Positions 16,868 to 26,639 of a stretch of 64,000 bases of DNA are shown here, piece after piece. Both the position numbers and the translations under genes were made by a program. Under the pieces are notes generated by a model, which saw nothing but the letters and a program-made list of their open reading frames with translations, did not search any database and was not told the DNA's origin. The number at the start of each line of letters is the position of its first letter. Position 1 is the first letter of the stretch. Origin of the DNA: Xanthomonas sp. (GTDB taxonomy: Bacteria > Pseudomonadota > Gammaproteobacteria > Xanthomonadales > Xanthomonadaceae). Where the stretch lies: assembly GCA_018262705.1 (NCBI GenBank), contig JADFDQ010000004.1:62001-126000 (forward strand). Reading direction: 5' to 3'.

Positions 16868-17208
16868 CAACTTTGCGAAAAGATTTTTTTTGCGCATCGG
16901 CGCTGCAGGAACGAAACGCGCGCATTCGTCAGCTTGCGCATGCGCGTATGGCACATGCGCCGCGCGCGAGTGCAACCACGTGCAGAGCTGCACGCAAGCG
17001 TTGGCGCGGCTTTCATCAGATGGATGCAATTCTTTCGCTGCACGATGCGAATGATCGCATCGCTGCGGCCGCAGCGTGCAACGACAGCATCGACATGCGA
17101 ACGCGAACTCCGATCGAGACGCGCAATCTCGCGCTGCACAAGCAACTTTGCGCGAACATTGCGCGAACTTCGGACGCTTCGCGCACCACGTTTCAACTTC
17201 GGATGCAC
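16868..17208. other. Unassigned 340-base stretch rich in TTGCGC/GCGCAA-type words
   Basis: Between the gcvH terminator and the candidate small-RNA promoter no credible gene is seen. Open frames exist on both strands (about 114 codons on minus, 156 on plus) but neither shows the strong third-position GC of neighbours, nor a good ribosome site or recognisable protein. The sequence is crowded with short self-complementary words (GCGCATGCGC, CACATGCGCC, TTGCGCGAACATTGCGCGAAC) and contains a run of eight Ts at 16884-16891. Confidence 0.5.
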
Positions 17209-17243
17209 AAAAACAAAAACCCGCGACGCTGCCGTCGCGGGTT
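17209..17243 (-). terminator. Rho-independent terminator of gcvH
   Basis: On the minus strand AACCCGCGACG pairs perfectly with CGTCGCGGGTT around a 4-base loop and is followed by TTTGTTTTTG. It begins 24 bases after the gcvH stop. Confidence 0.93.
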
Positions 17244-17267
17244 CATCGGCAACGATGGAACGTCGCT

Positions 17268-17663
17268 TCAGTGCTCGTCTTCTTCAAGCAGTTCTTCGTA
17301 CCCATCGGGATCAAGCAAATCGTTGAGCTGATCGGCATCCTCGAGTTCGACCACGAACATCCAGCCGTCGCCGTAAGCGTCTTCGTTGATGGTCTCGGGC
17401 TTGTCGGCCAGCGCCGCGTTGACCTCGACCACCTTGCCGCTGACCGGCGCATAGACGTCGGACGCCGCCTTCACCGATTCGACCACCGCACAGGCAGCGC
17501 CGGCTTCGATGCGATCGCCAACGGCGGGCAGCTCCACGTACACCAGATCGCCAAGCAGGCCCTGGGCATGGTCGGAAATGCCGATCGTGGCCTTGCCGCT
17601 GTCTTCCACGCGCACCCACTCGTGAGACTTGTGGAATTTGAGGTCGCCGGGGATCTCGCTCAT
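17268..17663 (-). CDS. gcvH: Glycine cleavage system H protein
   Basis: A lipoyl-carrying shuttle protein of 131 residues that moves the aminomethyl group between the P, T and L proteins of glycine cleavage. The lipoylated lysine lies in [14 protein letters not shown] near residue 65. The N-terminal HEWV motif and the family length agree. The acidic tail ELLEEDEH is usual. It follows gcvT by 59 bases on the same strand and ends at a strong terminator. No P-protein gene is in the window. Confidence 0.97.
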   Translation of the reverse strand: MSEIPGDLKFHKSHEWVRVEDSGKATIGISDHAQGLLGDLVYVELPAVGDRIEAGAACAVVESVKAASDVYAPVSGKVVEVNAALADKPETINEDAYGDGWMFVVELEDADQLNDLLDPDGYEELLEEDEH

Positions 17664-17722
17664 GGGACGTGCTCCTGTCGAACGCTGCCTGGGGGATATG
17701 GGTGGGAAGTCTAGCGGAACTT

Positions 17723-18823
17723 TCAGATGCCGGGCTGCACCACATTCTCGCGAACGAACGGGAATTTGACCACGCGCACCGGCACCTCGCGGCCGCGAAT
17801 ATCCACCCGCACCGCGCCCGGCTCGCCTGTGGGCACGCGCGCGAACGCGATCGCCTTGCCAATCGTGGGCGAGAACGTGCCCGAGAGGATTTCACCCGAA
17901 CCGATAGCGGTCAGCACCTTCTGGCCGTGACGCAAGACGCCCTTCTCGTCCATCACCAGACCGATCATCCGGCGCGGCACGCCGGCCGCCTTCTGCGCTT
18001 CAAGCGCAGCGCGGCCGATGAAGTCGCGACCTTCGTCGAGGGCGACGGTCCAACCAAGCGCGGCTTCCAGCGGCGAAACCGTTTCGTCCATGTCCTGGCC
18101 GTACAGATTCATGCCGGCCTCCAGCCGCAGGGTGTCGCGCGCGCCGAGGCCGGCCGGCTTCACGCCGACCTCCAGCAATGCGTTCCAGAACGCGGTGATG
18201 TCGGCTTCCGGAATCACGATTTCAAAACCGTCCTCACCGGTGTAGCCGGTGCGGGCGACGAACAGCTCGGCCCCAGCCGCCGATTTCGACTGCCTTGCGG
18301 AAAACCGCGCCAGCTTCATGATCGGTTCGCGTTCGCCTTCCGCCAGCAGCCCGGCCACGCGCTCGCGCGCGTTCGGCCCCTGCACCGCGACGATCCCCAG
18401 CTCCGGGCGCTCGCGCACGTGGACATCGAAGGCGCGCGCCTGCGCGTTCAGCCACGCCAGATCCTTGTCGTGGGTTGCCGCATTGACCACGAGACGGAAC
18501 CAGGATTCGGTCATGAAATAGACGATCAGGTCGTCGATCACGCCGCCGTGCGGATCAAGCATGCACGAATACAGCGCCTTGCCGGGCTTTTGCAGCTTGT
18601 CGATGGAATTGGCCAGCAGATGACGCAGGAAAGCGCGCGCGCGCGGGCCGGCCAGATCGACCACGGTCATGTGGCTGACGTCGAACATCCCGGCATCGCG
18701 GCGCACCTGATGGTGCTCGTCGATCTGCGAGCCGTAGTGGATCGGCATGTCCCAGCCGCCGAAGTCGACCATCTTGGCGCCGAGCGCGCGGTGGATCGGA
18801 TTGAGGGCGGTGTGCTGGGTCAT
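17723..18823 (-). CDS. gcvT: Glycine cleavage system T protein (aminomethyltransferase)
   Basis: Transfers the methylene group from H-protein-bound aminomethyl to tetrahydrofolate, releasing ammonia. 366 residues. Family motifs: [20 protein letters not shown] near the N-terminus, DVSHM (about 50), YTGEDGFEI near the middle and [16 protein letters not shown]. The ATG at 18823 begins [14 protein letters not shown], the usual N-terminus; an in-frame extension to 18883 is not conserved-looking. No glycine riboswitch is seen in the 56 bases before the NfeD gene. Confidence 0.96.
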   Translation of the reverse strand: MTQHTALNPIHRALGAKMVDFGGWDMPIHYGSQIDEHHQVRRDAGMFDVSHMTVVDLAGPRARAFLRHLLANSIDKLQKPGKALYSCMLDPHGGVIDDLIVYFMTESWFRLVVNAATHDKDLAWLNAQARAFDVHVRERPELGIVAVQGPNARERVAGLLAEGEREPIMKLARFSARQSKSAAGAELFVARTGYTGEDGFEIVIPEADITAFWNALLEVGVKPAGLGARDTLRLEAGMNLYGQDMDETVSPLEAALGWTVALDEGRDFIGRAALEAQKAAGVPRRMIGLVMDEKGVLRHGQKVLTAIGSGEILSGTFSPTIGKAIAFARVPTGEPGAVRVDIRGREVPVRVVKFPFVRENVVQPGI

Positions 18824-18879
18824 GGCGGATCCGATGGCGTGGTAGCCGGGTATTTTACGGTGCCGCGCTCCCGCAGGGC

Positions 18880-19311
18880 TCAAACCGGTTCGACCTGCAG
18901 CGTCATGGCGTCGCCGCCGACGATCCGCACCGAGGTTCCTGCGGGCAATTCGGGGCCGGTGACATCCCAGTAGGCATCGGCGATCTGCACCCGGCCGCGG
19001 CCCTCGACGATCGCGCTCTGCAGCGGCACCACGCGCCCGATCAGCGCCGCCGTGCGCCGGTTCAGCGCGGGCTGGTCGCTCGGGCGCTCACGCTTGCGAA
19101 ACCAGCGTTGGTAGGCCTGGATCGACAGGAAGCTCAGGGCCACGAACAGGCCAGCCTGCACCAGCAGCGGGACGCCCGGAGCCAGCAGGACGACAAGAAA
19201 CACCACCGCCGCCGCGAATCCGAGCCACAGCATGAACGCACCGGGCGCCATCGCCTCGGCCGCGAACAACAGCAGCGCCACCGCCGCCCAGGAAAACACG
19301 TCCCAGCGCAT
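18880..19311 (-). CDS. NfeD-like membrane protein
   Basis: 143 residues: two or three transmembrane helices (about 7-26, 28-48 and 49-66), then a C-terminal OB-fold domain (about 85-143, [28 protein letters not shown]). NfeD proteins act as partners of SPFH/stomatin proteins in membrane microdomains. It starts 3 bases after the SPFH gene, the usual two-gene unit. Confidence 0.92.
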   Translation of the reverse strand: MRWDVFSWAAVALLLFAAEAMAPGAFMLWLGFAAAVVFLVVLLAPGVPLLVQAGLFVALSFLSIQAYQRWFRKRERPSDQPALNRRTAALIGRVVPLQSAIVEGRGRVQIADAYWDVTGPELPAGTSVRIVGGDAMTLQVEPV

Positions 19312-19314
19312 GGA

Positions 19315-20259
19315 TCAGTTCCCCTGCTTGAGCGCCGGCGGCCGCACCGCCTGCCGCTCCATCGCTTCCTTGGCCAGTTCGGCAATCCCGCCGATCGAGC
19401 CGATGATGCCGGACGACTCCATCGGCATCATCACGAACTTCTGGTTCGGCGCTTCGGCCAGCGCCTTGAACGCCTCGATGTATTTCTGCGCGACGAAGTA
19501 GTTGATCGCCTGCACGTTGCCGCCGGCGATCGCGTCGGACACCAGTTGGGTGGCCTTGGCCTCGGCTTCGGCCAAACGCTCGCGCGCTTCGGCGGCACGG
19601 AATGCGGCCTCCTTGCTGCCCTCGGCCTCCAGGATCACCGACTGCTTCTCGCCCTCGGCCTTGAGGATCGCGGCCTGGCGGAAGCCTTCGGCTTCGAGGA
19701 TGTTGGCGCGCTTTTCGCGCTCGGCCTTCATCTGCCGCGCCATCGAATCGACGAGGTCGCGCGGCGGCTGGATGTCCTTCAATTCGATGCGGTTGACCTT
19801 GATGCCCCAGGGATGGGTGGCTTCATCGACCGCGTGCAGCACCTTGGTGTTGATCTCGTCGCGCTTGGACAGCGATTCGTCGAGGTCCATCGAACCGATC
19901 GCGGTGCGGATATTGGTCATCACCAGGTTGAGGATGGCGACCTCAAGCTGGGCGACTTCATACGCCGCCTTGGCCGCGTCCAGCACCTGGAAGTAGACCA
20001 CGCCGTCGACCTTGACCACAGCGTTGTCTTTGGTGATGACGTCCTGGCTGGGCACGTCCATCACCTGTTCCATCATGTTGATCTTGCGGCCGACGCCGTA
20101 CATCACCGGCATCAGAAAGTGCAGGCCCGGACTCATGGTGTGGGTGTAGCGGCCGAAGCGCTCGACCGTCCATTCGTAGCCCTGCGGCACCATGCGCACG
20201 GTCTTGAACAGCAGGATGACGCCGGCCAGCAGCAGGATGAGTGTGAGAAAGGGAATCAT
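19315..20259 (-). CDS. SPFH/stomatin-family protein (QmcA-like)
   Basis: 314 residues with one N-terminal membrane helix (about 2-20), the SPFH/band-7 domain (about 22-190; VPQGYEWTVERFGRY, FLMPVMYGVGRKINMMEQV) and a long coiled-coil rich in AEAxR/EAE repeats (about 190-260). It scaffolds membrane microdomains and modulates membrane proteases. CGGAG lies before the ATG at 20259. Longer in-frame extension to 20895 would cross the divergent riboswitch region and is rejected. It pairs with the downstream NfeD gene. Confidence 0.94.
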   Translation of the reverse strand: MIPFLTLILLLAGVILLFKTVRMVPQGYEWTVERFGRYTHTMSPGLHFLMPVMYGVGRKINMMEQVMDVPSQDVITKDNAVVKVDGVVYFQVLDAAKAAYEVAQLEVAILNLVMTNIRTAIGSMDLDESLSKRDEINTKVLHAVDEATHPWGIKVNRIELKDIQPPRDLVDSMARQMKAEREKRANILEAEGFRQAAILKAEGEKQSVILEAEGSKEAAFRAAEARERLAEAEAKATQLVSDAIAGGNVQAINYFVAQKYIEAFKALAEAPNQKFVMMPMESSGIIGSIGGIAELAKEAMERQAVRPPALKQGN

Positions 20260-20306
20260 CGGGGGTCTCCGGTGGATCGACGAAGTATAAGCCGAGTCGC
20301 CTCGGG

Positions 20307-20312
20307 TACAAT
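20307..20312 (+). promoter_or_regulatory. -10 element of the riboswitch-led transcript
   Basis: TACAAT (5 of 6 to consensus) lies just upstream of the manganese-riboswitch-like leader. No good -35 is seen 16-18 bases before it. Confidence 0.45.
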
Positions 20313-20317
20313 GCGCG

Positions 20318-20455
20318 CCTCCTCCGGGGAGTAGCCCGTCGCAGCCGCAGCGCCGCGACCCGCGCGTCAACATGCTTGGCCCACTGGCCATGGCGCGCGA
20401 CACCGCGATTCTGGACCGGTTCCACGAATTGCGTTGCGGGCAAGACCGAAGGCAG
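20318..20455 (+). promoter_or_regulatory. yybP-ykoY-type manganese riboswitch
   Basis: The 5' leader of the GDT1-family gene carries the conserved pieces of the yybP-ykoY aptamer in order: GGGGAGTAGC (20326-20335), GTCAACATGCTTGGC (20366-20380) and GCAAGACCG with a closing AAGGC (20440-20453). GCC/GGC ends could form P1. Mn2+ binding to this aptamer switches on exporter genes. A nested hairpin follows (GGCCGGGCG 20469-20477 with CGCCCGGCC 20511-20519, and CGCGG/CCGCG inside) and ends 11 bases before the ATG, with no T-run, so translational control is more likely than termination. Confidence 0.82.
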
Positions 20456-20530
20456 ACGACGCGCACCCGGCCGGGCGACGCGGCGTTTGCCTTCGCGTCA
20501 TCCGCGAATGCGCCCGGCCCGGGTTCTTCA

Positions 20531-21097
20531 ATGTTCGACGCATTCTTCGTTTCCACCGGCACCGTGGCGCTGGCGGAAATCGGCGACAAGACCCAGCTGC
20601 TGGCATTGCTGTTGTCGGCACGTTTCCGCCGGCCCTGGCCGATCGTGGCCGGCATTCTCGCTTCGACCCTGCTCAACCATGCACTGGCCGGCGCTGCCGG
20701 AGCGCTGGCGGCAAGCTGGATGACGCCGCAGACGCTGCGCTGGATCGTCGCCGCAAGCTTCATCGGCATCGCCCTGTGGACACTGATTCCCGACCAGCTC
20801 GACGAAAACGAGAAACTGCCCGCGCGCGGTGCTTTTATCGCCACCGTCATCGCGTTCTTCCTAGCCGAAATGGGCGACAAGACCCAGATCGCCACCGTGC
20901 TGCTGGCGGCGAACTACCACCCGCTGTGGCAGGTGGTCGCCGGCACCACGATCGGCATGCTGCTCGCCAACGGCCCGGTGGTCGCACTGGGCAACCGGTT
21001 CGCCGAGCGCTTGCCGCTGCGCGCCGCCAACGTCACCGCAGCCTGCCTCTTCCTCGCGCTGGGACTGTGGGTAGCCTTCAACGGCATCCGAGGATGA
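20531..21097 (+). CDS. TMEM165/GDT1 (UPF0016) family Mn2+ exporter
   Basis: 188 residues with six hydrophobic helices. The two hallmark repeats of the family are present: ALAEIGDKTQLLALLL near the N-terminus and LAEMGDKTQIATVLL in the second half, each supplying an acidic metal-binding motif (E-x-G-D-K-T). Bacterial members export Mn2+. The manganese-type riboswitch in its leader independently supports this. The start at 20531 has no strong ribosome site, in keeping with a masked, regulated initiation region. Confidence 0.93.
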   Translation: MFDAFFVSTGTVALAEIGDKTQLLALLLSARFRRPWPIVAGILASTLLNHALAGAAGALAASWMTPQTLRWIVAASFIGIALWTLIPDQLDENEKLPARGAFIATVIAFFLAEMGDKTQIATVLLAANYHPLWQVVAGTTIGMLLANGPVVALGNRFAERLPLRAANVTAACLFLALGLWVAFNGIRG

Positions 21098-21234
21098 AAA
21101 CAGATCGGCGCCGCCGCGCGCCGGCGCTGGTGCGCTCGTGGAGCACACATACAAGCGTTGATCCAGCGCGAACCTGAAGTCCATTTGAGTCGATCTTCAC
21201 CGCAGCCTATGCTGCTGGAGTGACGGGGGGACAC

Positions 21235-22374
21235 GTGGACGGCATTGGATCCGACTTGCGGGATTTCTGGAGGCGCCTGCGCACGCCGCCGGACGCATTG
21301 ATGCTCGAAGTGGGCGCCGGCGGCGAACTGCTGGTTGCCAAACTGCGCGCCGGCCTGTCGCTGGCGCTGCTGTTGCTTCCGCTGGCCAGCATTGCCGCCG
21401 ACGAATACACGCCGGCCGAGGGGATCGCTGGCGTGTTCGGGGTGATCCTGACGGTGCTGGCTGCCCAGCTGCTGCTGATGCTGGCACGGCAGAAGCGACG
21501 CTTTCGCTGGCTGCCGTGGCTGACGACCAGTTACGACATCACCCTGACCACGCTGGTGCTGGCGCTGCTCGCTCGCGGAACCTTCGCCGGCAGCCTGAAC
21601 AGCATGGTGGTGTGGGCGTTCTATCTGATCGCCATCGCCATGACCGCACTGCGCAACGAGGGCCGCCTGACCGTGTACGCGGGCGCGTTGGCCATCCTTC
21701 AATACGGCGCGCTCGCGGTGATCCTGATCAACCTGGCGCAAACGCCGGAACAACTGGCTTCCGCCGACTACGGCACCGTCCGGATCTCCAACATCATTCA
21801 GCGGCTGCTGCTGATCGCCATCACCACCATGGTCATGGCAGTGGTGGTGTACCGCATGCAGCGTCTGGTCGAACTGTCCGGCACCGACGGGCTGACCGGC
21901 CTGCCCAACCGCACCCTGCTCTCCTACCGCTTTCCGGCACTGGCCGACGCTGCCGGTGAAGCGGGCCTGTCGCTGTCGGTCTGTTTGATCGACCTCGACT
22001 ATTTTCGACGGATCAACGACGAACTCGGCCACAGCGCCGGCGACAGCGCGCTGCGACACGTGGTCGACGTCCTGCGCGCCGGTCTCGAAGACAAGGACTG
22101 GCTGGTGCGCCTTGGCGGCGAGGAATTCGCGCTGGTGATGCAGGTGCCGACCGGCCGCGCCTGGGAGCGGCTGGAAACCCTGCGCCGCAGCGTCGCCGCC
22201 AAGCCCTTCGTGGACAGCCCCGGGGAAACGCCGATCCGGATGACCTTCAGCGCCGGGATTTCCGGCTGGCCGCAGGACGGCGGCGAACTGGCGCAACTGC
22301 TGCGCCGCGCCGACCTGCGCCTGCGCCAGGCCAAGCTCACCGGACGCAATCGCGTGGTGGCGCGGGAGAATTGA
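21235..22374 (+). CDS. Membrane-bound diguanylate cyclase (GGDEF domain)
   Basis: Makes cyclic di-GMP from two GTP. 379 residues: about six transmembrane helices (roughly 35-200), then a GGDEF domain (about 215-375) with DGLTGLPNRTLL, the active-site loop RLGGEEFALV and FSAGIS. The usual inhibitory RxxD five residues ahead of the active site is absent (EDKD instead), so product inhibition is probably lacking. The GTG at 21235 is preferred because GGGGGG precedes it; a GTG at 21220 is also open. Confidence 0.93.
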   Translation: MDGIGSDLRDFWRRLRTPPDALMLEVGAGGELLVAKLRAGLSLALLLLPLASIAADEYTPAEGIAGVFGVILTVLAAQLLLMLARQKRRFRWLPWLTTSYDITLTTLVLALLARGTFAGSLNSMVVWAFYLIAIAMTALRNEGRLTVYAGALAILQYGALAVILINLAQTPEQLASADYGTVRISNIIQRLLLIAITTMVMAVVVYRMQRLVELSGTDGLTGLPNRTLLSYRFPALADAAGEAGLSLSVCLIDLDYFRRINDELGHSAGDSALRHVVDVLRAGLEDKDWLVRLGGEEFALVMQVPTGRAWERLETLRRSVAAKPFVDSPGETPIRMTFSAGISGWPQDGGELAQLLRRADLRLRQAKLTGRNRVVAREN

Positions 22375-22492
22375 GCCAGCGGCCCGCTAGCCGCCGAATC
22401 ACGCTTGCAACGCAATCCGCTTGCCGCCGCCAACGGCGATGACTAACCTGCGCCATTGACCACGCCGCCACAGGCGCACCGCTGGAGTTCAC

Positions 22493-23773
22493 GTGAATCT
22501 GAAACTGCGCCTCGTCCTGATGAACTTCCTGCAGTTCTTCATCTGGGGGGCGTGGCTGATCACCATCGGCGCTTACTGGTTCCAGTACAAACAGTGGTCG
22601 GGAACGAGCTTCGGCGCGATCTTTTCGACCATGGGCATCAGCGCGCTGTTCATGCCGGCGCTGATGGGCGTGGTCGCCGACAAGTGGATCAGCGCGCAGA
22701 AGCTCTACGGCCTGCTGCATCTGGCCGGCGCGGTCATGCTGTTCTTCGTGCCGCAAGTGAACGACCCGCACACCATGTTCTGGGTGATGCTGGCCACCAT
22801 GATTTTCTACATGCCGACGATCTCGCTGGCGATCGCGGTGGCCTACAACGCGCTCAAGCGCGACGGCCTGGACGTGGTGCGCGATTTCCCGCCGATCCGG
22901 GTCTGGGGCACGGTCGGCTTCATCGCCGCGCTATGGGCCACCAGCCTGCTCAAGCTGGAAACCTCGCCCGGCCAGTTCTACATCGCTTCGGCGGCGTCGC
23001 TGGTGCTGGGACTGTACGCCTTTACCCTGCCGCCCTGCCCACCCGCACTCGGCAAAAGCGCTGGCAGCCGCAGTCTGGTGGACGTGCTGGGACTGACCTC
23101 GTTCCGGCTGTTCAAGGACCGCAACATGGCGGTGTTCTTCGTGTTCGCGATGCTGCTGGGCGCGGCGCTGCAGTTGACCAACGCTTACGGAGACACCTTC
23201 CTGCACGACTTCGCCAACGTCGATGCCTACAAGGGCACGCTGACGGTTAAGTATCCCGCGATCATCATGTCGATCTCGCAGATCAGCGAAACCCTGTTCA
23301 TCCTCACCATCCCGTTTTTCCTCAAGCGCTTCGGCATCAAGATCGTGATGACGATCAGCATGCTGGCCTGGTTCCTGCGCTTCGGCCTGTTCGCCTACGG
23401 CGATCCGGGCCCGGGTCTGTGGATGATCGTGCTGTCCTGCATCGTCTACGGGATGGCGTTTGATTTCTTCAACATTTCCGGCAGCCTGTTCGTCGAACAG
23501 CAGGCCGACCCCAAGATCCGCGCCAGCGCGCAGGGCCTGTTCATGCTGATGACCAACGGCATCGGCGCGATCTTCGGCAGCGCGGTCAGCGGTTGGATGA
23601 TCGACCGCTTCTTCACCGATGCCGACGGCGCCAAGGACTGGCACGGCATCTGGACCACCTTCGCGTTGTATTCTCTGGCGATGGCGATCGCGTTCGTGCC
23701 CCTGTTCAAGCACCGTCACGATCGTGGCGCGACGGTTCCGGTTCACGGCGCGCTTGATCTCGAGAATCCCTGA
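22493..23773 (+). CDS. Nucleoside:H+ symporter (NupG/XapB family of MFS)
   Basis: 426 residues with twelve hydrophobic helices. The N-terminus (RLVLMNFLQFFIWGAWLITIGAYW) and the segment PPIRVWGTVGFIAALW are typical of nucleoside permeases of the NHS family, which import nucleosides with protons. GGAG lies before the GTG start. The ribokinase gene begins 3 bases after its stop, suggesting an operon that imports nucleosides and phosphorylates released ribose. Confidence 0.9.
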   Translation: MNLKLRLVLMNFLQFFIWGAWLITIGAYWFQYKQWSGTSFGAIFSTMGISALFMPALMGVVADKWISAQKLYGLLHLAGAVMLFFVPQVNDPHTMFWVMLATMIFYMPTISLAIAVAYNALKRDGLDVVRDFPPIRVWGTVGFIAALWATSLLKLETSPGQFYIASAASLVLGLYAFTLPPCPPALGKSAGSRSLVDVLGLTSFRLFKDRNMAVFFVFAMLLGAALQLTNAYGDTFLHDFANVDAYKGTLTVKYPAIIMSISQISETLFILTIPFFLKRFGIKIVMTISMLAWFLRFGLFAYGDPGPGLWMIVLSCIVYGMAFDFFNISGSLFVEQQADPKIRASAQGLFMLMTNGIGAIFGSAVSGWMIDRFFTDADGAKDWHGIWTTFALYSLAMAIAFVPLFKHRHDRGATVPVHGALDLENP

Positions 23774-23776
23774 CCC

Positions 23777-24724
23777 ATGCCACGCGTTTTCGTCATCGGT
23801 TCGTTCAACGTCGACCACGTCTGGCACGTGTCCGCGTTGCCCGCGCCGGGCGCCACGCTGAACGGACGCTACGCCAGCTCGCCTGGCGGCAAGGGCTTCA
23901 ATCAGGCCATTGCCGCCCGCCGCTCCGGGGCCGACGTGCGTTTCACCTGCGCGCTGGGCGACGACGCCGTTGCCGAGCTCGCGCGCAAGATTTGCGCCAG
24001 CGACGGCATCGACCTGCGCCAAGCAACTTCCGACTTGCCCAGCGGGGCCGCGGGCATTTTCGTCGATGCGTCGGGCCGCAACAGCATCGCCGTCGGCGCC
24101 GGCGCCAACGCCAGCCTCACCGTCGATTTCGTGGCCGATGCACTGCAAGGCATCGGCGCCGACGACATCGCCCTGTGCCAGCTCGAATCGCCGCCGGCAG
24201 CGGTGGCGCAGGCGCTGACGCTGGCGCGTGCGAACGCGGCGACGACCGTGCTCAATCCGGGCCCGGCCAACGGCACGCTGGACTGGGCACTGCTCGACCA
24301 GGTCGACCTGCTCACGCCCAACGAAACCGAATTCGCCACCCTGCTGGCTCGCGTCGTCGGTGCCCGGCTCGAACCCGACACCGTCGACGGCATCGACCAG
24401 CACACCCTGCACGCACTCTGCCGCGACCTGCTGCCGATCGGCACCGTCATCGTCACCCTTGGCGGCAGCGGTTGTTTCGTTTCGCACCCGGAGGATGATC
24501 TGCGCGGCGATCTCCACGCCTTCTACCGCATCCCCGCCGAGGCGGTGAAGGTGGTGGACACCACGGGTGCCGGCGACGCTTTCAGCGGTGCCCTGGTGGC
24601 CGCGCTGTCGCAACACCCGGATCGGGCCTTCATCGAACAGGTTCGGTTCGCCAATCGCTATGCCGCGCGTTCCACCGAACAAACCGGCGCCGCGCTGGCG
24701 ATGCCGTACCTGCCGGCGAAGTGA
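23777..24724 (+). CDS. rbsK: PfkB-family sugar kinase, ribokinase-like
   Basis: 315 residues. Phosphorylates ribose (or a related pentose/nucleoside) with ATP. The N-terminal substrate motif is SSPGGKGFNQAIAARR and the C-terminal PfkB signature DTTGAGDAFSGALVAAL carries the catalytic aspartate. ATP-site motif TLGGSGCFV and NPGPA are also present. Tight linkage to the nucleoside permease supports a role in nucleoside-derived ribose use. No nucleoside hydrolase is in the window. Confidence 0.9.
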   Translation: MPRVFVIGSFNVDHVWHVSALPAPGATLNGRYASSPGGKGFNQAIAARRSGADVRFTCALGDDAVAELARKICASDGIDLRQATSDLPSGAAGIFVDASGRNSIAVGAGANASLTVDFVADALQGIGADDIALCQLESPPAAVAQALTLARANAATTVLNPGPANGTLDWALLDQVDLLTPNETEFATLLARVVGARLEPDTVDGIDQHTLHALCRDLLPIGTVIVTLGGSGCFVSHPEDDLRGDLHAFYRIPAEAVKVVDTTGAGDAFSGALVAALSQHPDRAFIEQVRFANRYAARSTEQTGAALAMPYLPAK

Positions 24725-24796
24725 ACCGCAGCACGGCAATTCCGCTGCGTCATTGGCGTGCAGCGGCACACTGCGCCGACCCGCGTTCCTGATCGA

Positions 24797-26608
24797 ATGG
24801 AATCCCCCGCCCTCGCCCAGCTTCGCCGCACCTTCGGCTATGCCAGCTTCCGTGGCGAACAGGGCGCCATCGTCGAACACGTGACGACCGGCGGCGACGC
24901 GCTGGTGCTGATGCCCACCGGCGGCGGCAAGTCGCTGTGCTACCAGCTTCCGGCGCTGCTGCGCGCGGGTACCGCCATCGTCATCTCGCCGCTGATCGCG
25001 CTGATGCAGGATCAGGTCGAAGCGCTGCGCCAGCTCGGCGTGCGCGCCGCCTTCCTCAACTCCAGCCTCGATGCCGCCGGCAGCGCGCAGGTGGAGCACG
25101 AGCTTGTCGCCGGCGCGTTCGACCTGCTCTACGTGGCGCCGGAACGCCTGCTGACGCCGCGCTTCCTGGCACTGCTGGAGCAAGCAAAGATCGCCCTGTT
25201 CGCGATCGACGAAGCCCACTGCGTCTCGCAGTGGGGCCACGATTTCCGCCCGGAATACCGCCAACTCAGCCTGCTGCACGAACGCTGGCCGCAGGTGCCG
25301 CGGATCGCGCTGACCGCCACCGCCGACGCGCCGACCCGCAGCGAGATCGTCGAACGCCTGGCGCTGGGCGACGCCCGCCAGTTCATCAGCTCGTTCGACC
25401 GCCCCAACATCCGCTACAACGTCGTTGCCAAGGACAACGGACGCCGCCAGCTGCTGGACTTTCTCGTAGGCCATCGCGGCCAGGCCGGGATCGTCTATTG
25501 CCTGTCGCGGCGCAAGGTGGAGGCGGTCGCCCAGTTGCTGGTCGAACGCGGTTTTCATGCGCTGCCCTACCACGCCGGATTGAGCGCCGGCGTGCGCGCC
25601 CAGCACCAGCGCCGCTTCCTGCGCGAGGATGGCGTGGTGATGGTCGCGACGATTGCCTTTGGCATGGGCATCGACAAGCCCGACGTGCGCTTCGTCGCCC
25701 ACCTCGACCTGCCCAAGTCGATTGAAGGCTATTACCAGGAAACCGGGCGCGCCGGCCGCGACGGCGACCCGGCCGAAGCATGGCTGGCCTATGGCCTGGG
25801 CGACGCGGTGCTGCTGCGCCGGATGATCGCCGAAGGCGAAGCCGGCGAGGAGCGCAAGCGGCTGGAGCACGCCAAGCTCGACGCCCTGATCGGCTATTGC
25901 GAATCCACCGCCTGCCGCCGCCAAAGCCTGCTGGCGTGGTTCGGCGAAGCCCATCCCGGCACCTGCGGCCACTGCGACAACTGCCTGCAGCCGCCGCAGA
26001 CCTGGGACGCCACCGAGGCCGCGCGCAAGGCGCTGTCCTGCGCCTACCGCACCGGCCAGCGCTTCGGCGCCGCGCACCTGATCGACGTGCTGCGCGGCGC
26101 CGATACCGCCAAGGTTCGCCAATTCGGCCACCAGTCCCTGAGCACCTTCGGCATCGGCGCCGAACTAGACGCCAAGCGCTGGCGCGGGGTGTTCCGACAG
26201 CTGGTCGCGGCCGGCCATCTGGACGCCGACGTCGCGCGCTTCGGCGCGCTGCGCCTGACCGCCAGCGCCAGCGCGCTGCTGCGCGGCGAGCAATCCCTGC
26301 ACCTACGCCTCGACGCCGCCAAGCCCAAACGCGAACGCGAACGCAGCCGCAGCGCCGGCCTCACGCCCACCGCCGAACTGCCCCCCGAAGCCAGCGCCCG
26401 CTTCGACGCCCTGCGCCAGTGGCGCAGCGACACCGCGAAAACGCAGAACGTCCCCGCCTACGTGATCTTCCACGATGCCACCCTGCGCGGCATCGCGCTG
26501 GAACAGCCCCGCGACCTGGACGCACTGGCCGCCATCGGCGGCGTCGGCGTCGGCAAACTGGAGCGCTACGGCGAAGCGGTGTTGGCGGTGCTTCGCTCCA
26601 GCGCTTGA
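24797..26608 (+). CDS. recQ: ATP-dependent DNA helicase RecQ
   Basis: 3'-5' helicase of 603 residues in recombinational repair. Walker A is [16 protein letters not shown], motif [21 protein letters not shown], motif [14 protein letters not shown]. The zinc-binding cysteines of the RecQ-C region are in CESTACRRQ and CGHCDNC. A winged-helix and then the HRDC domain (about 520-600) complete the standard order. The ATG at 24797 begins just before the helicase core; an upstream GTG at 24758 is less likely. Confidence 0.97.
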   Translation: MESPALAQLRRTFGYASFRGEQGAIVEHVTTGGDALVLMPTGGGKSLCYQLPALLRAGTAIVISPLIALMQDQVEALRQLGVRAAFLNSSLDAAGSAQVEHELVAGAFDLLYVAPERLLTPRFLALLEQAKIALFAIDEAHCVSQWGHDFRPEYRQLSLLHERWPQVPRIALTATADAPTRSEIVERLALGDARQFISSFDRPNIRYNVVAKDNGRRQLLDFLVGHRGQAGIVYCLSRRKVEAVAQLLVERGFHALPYHAGLSAGVRAQHQRRFLREDGVVMVATIAFGMGIDKPDVRFVAHLDLPKSIEGYYQETGRAGRDGDPAEAWLAYGLGDAVLLRRMIAEGEAGEERKRLEHAKLDALIGYCESTACRRQSLLAWFGEAHPGTCGHCDNCLQPPQTWDATEAARKALSCAYRTGQRFGAAHLIDVLRGADTAKVRQFGHQSLSTFGIGAELDAKRWRGVFRQLVAAGHLDADVARFGALRLTASASALLRGEQSLHLRLDAAKPKRERERSRSAGLTPTAELPPEASARFDALRQWRSDTAKTQNVPAYVIFHDATLRGIALEQPRDLDALAAIGGVGVGKLERYGEAVLAVLRSSA

Positions 26609-26639
26609 ACGCGATCAGCCGCGGGCGCGGGCGTCCGGC

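Noticed and set aside
16861-17331. 156-codon plus-strand frame and 114-codon minus-strand frame in the gcvH upstream gap
   Set aside because: The plus frame runs through the gcvH terminator and into gcvH; neither shows normal codon bias or a known domain.
18824-18879. Glycine riboswitch before gcvT
   Set aside because: The gap is only 56 bases and lacks the conserved core.
20372-20530. In-frame N-terminal extension of the GDT1-family protein
   Set aside because: It would translate the riboswitch aptamer; the family begins at the ATG at 20531.
22931-26131. Very long open frame antisense to the permease, ribokinase and recQ genes (over 1000 codons)
   Set aside because: It mirrors three well-conserved genes; high GC leaves few stops in the opposite strand. 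No recognisable protein.
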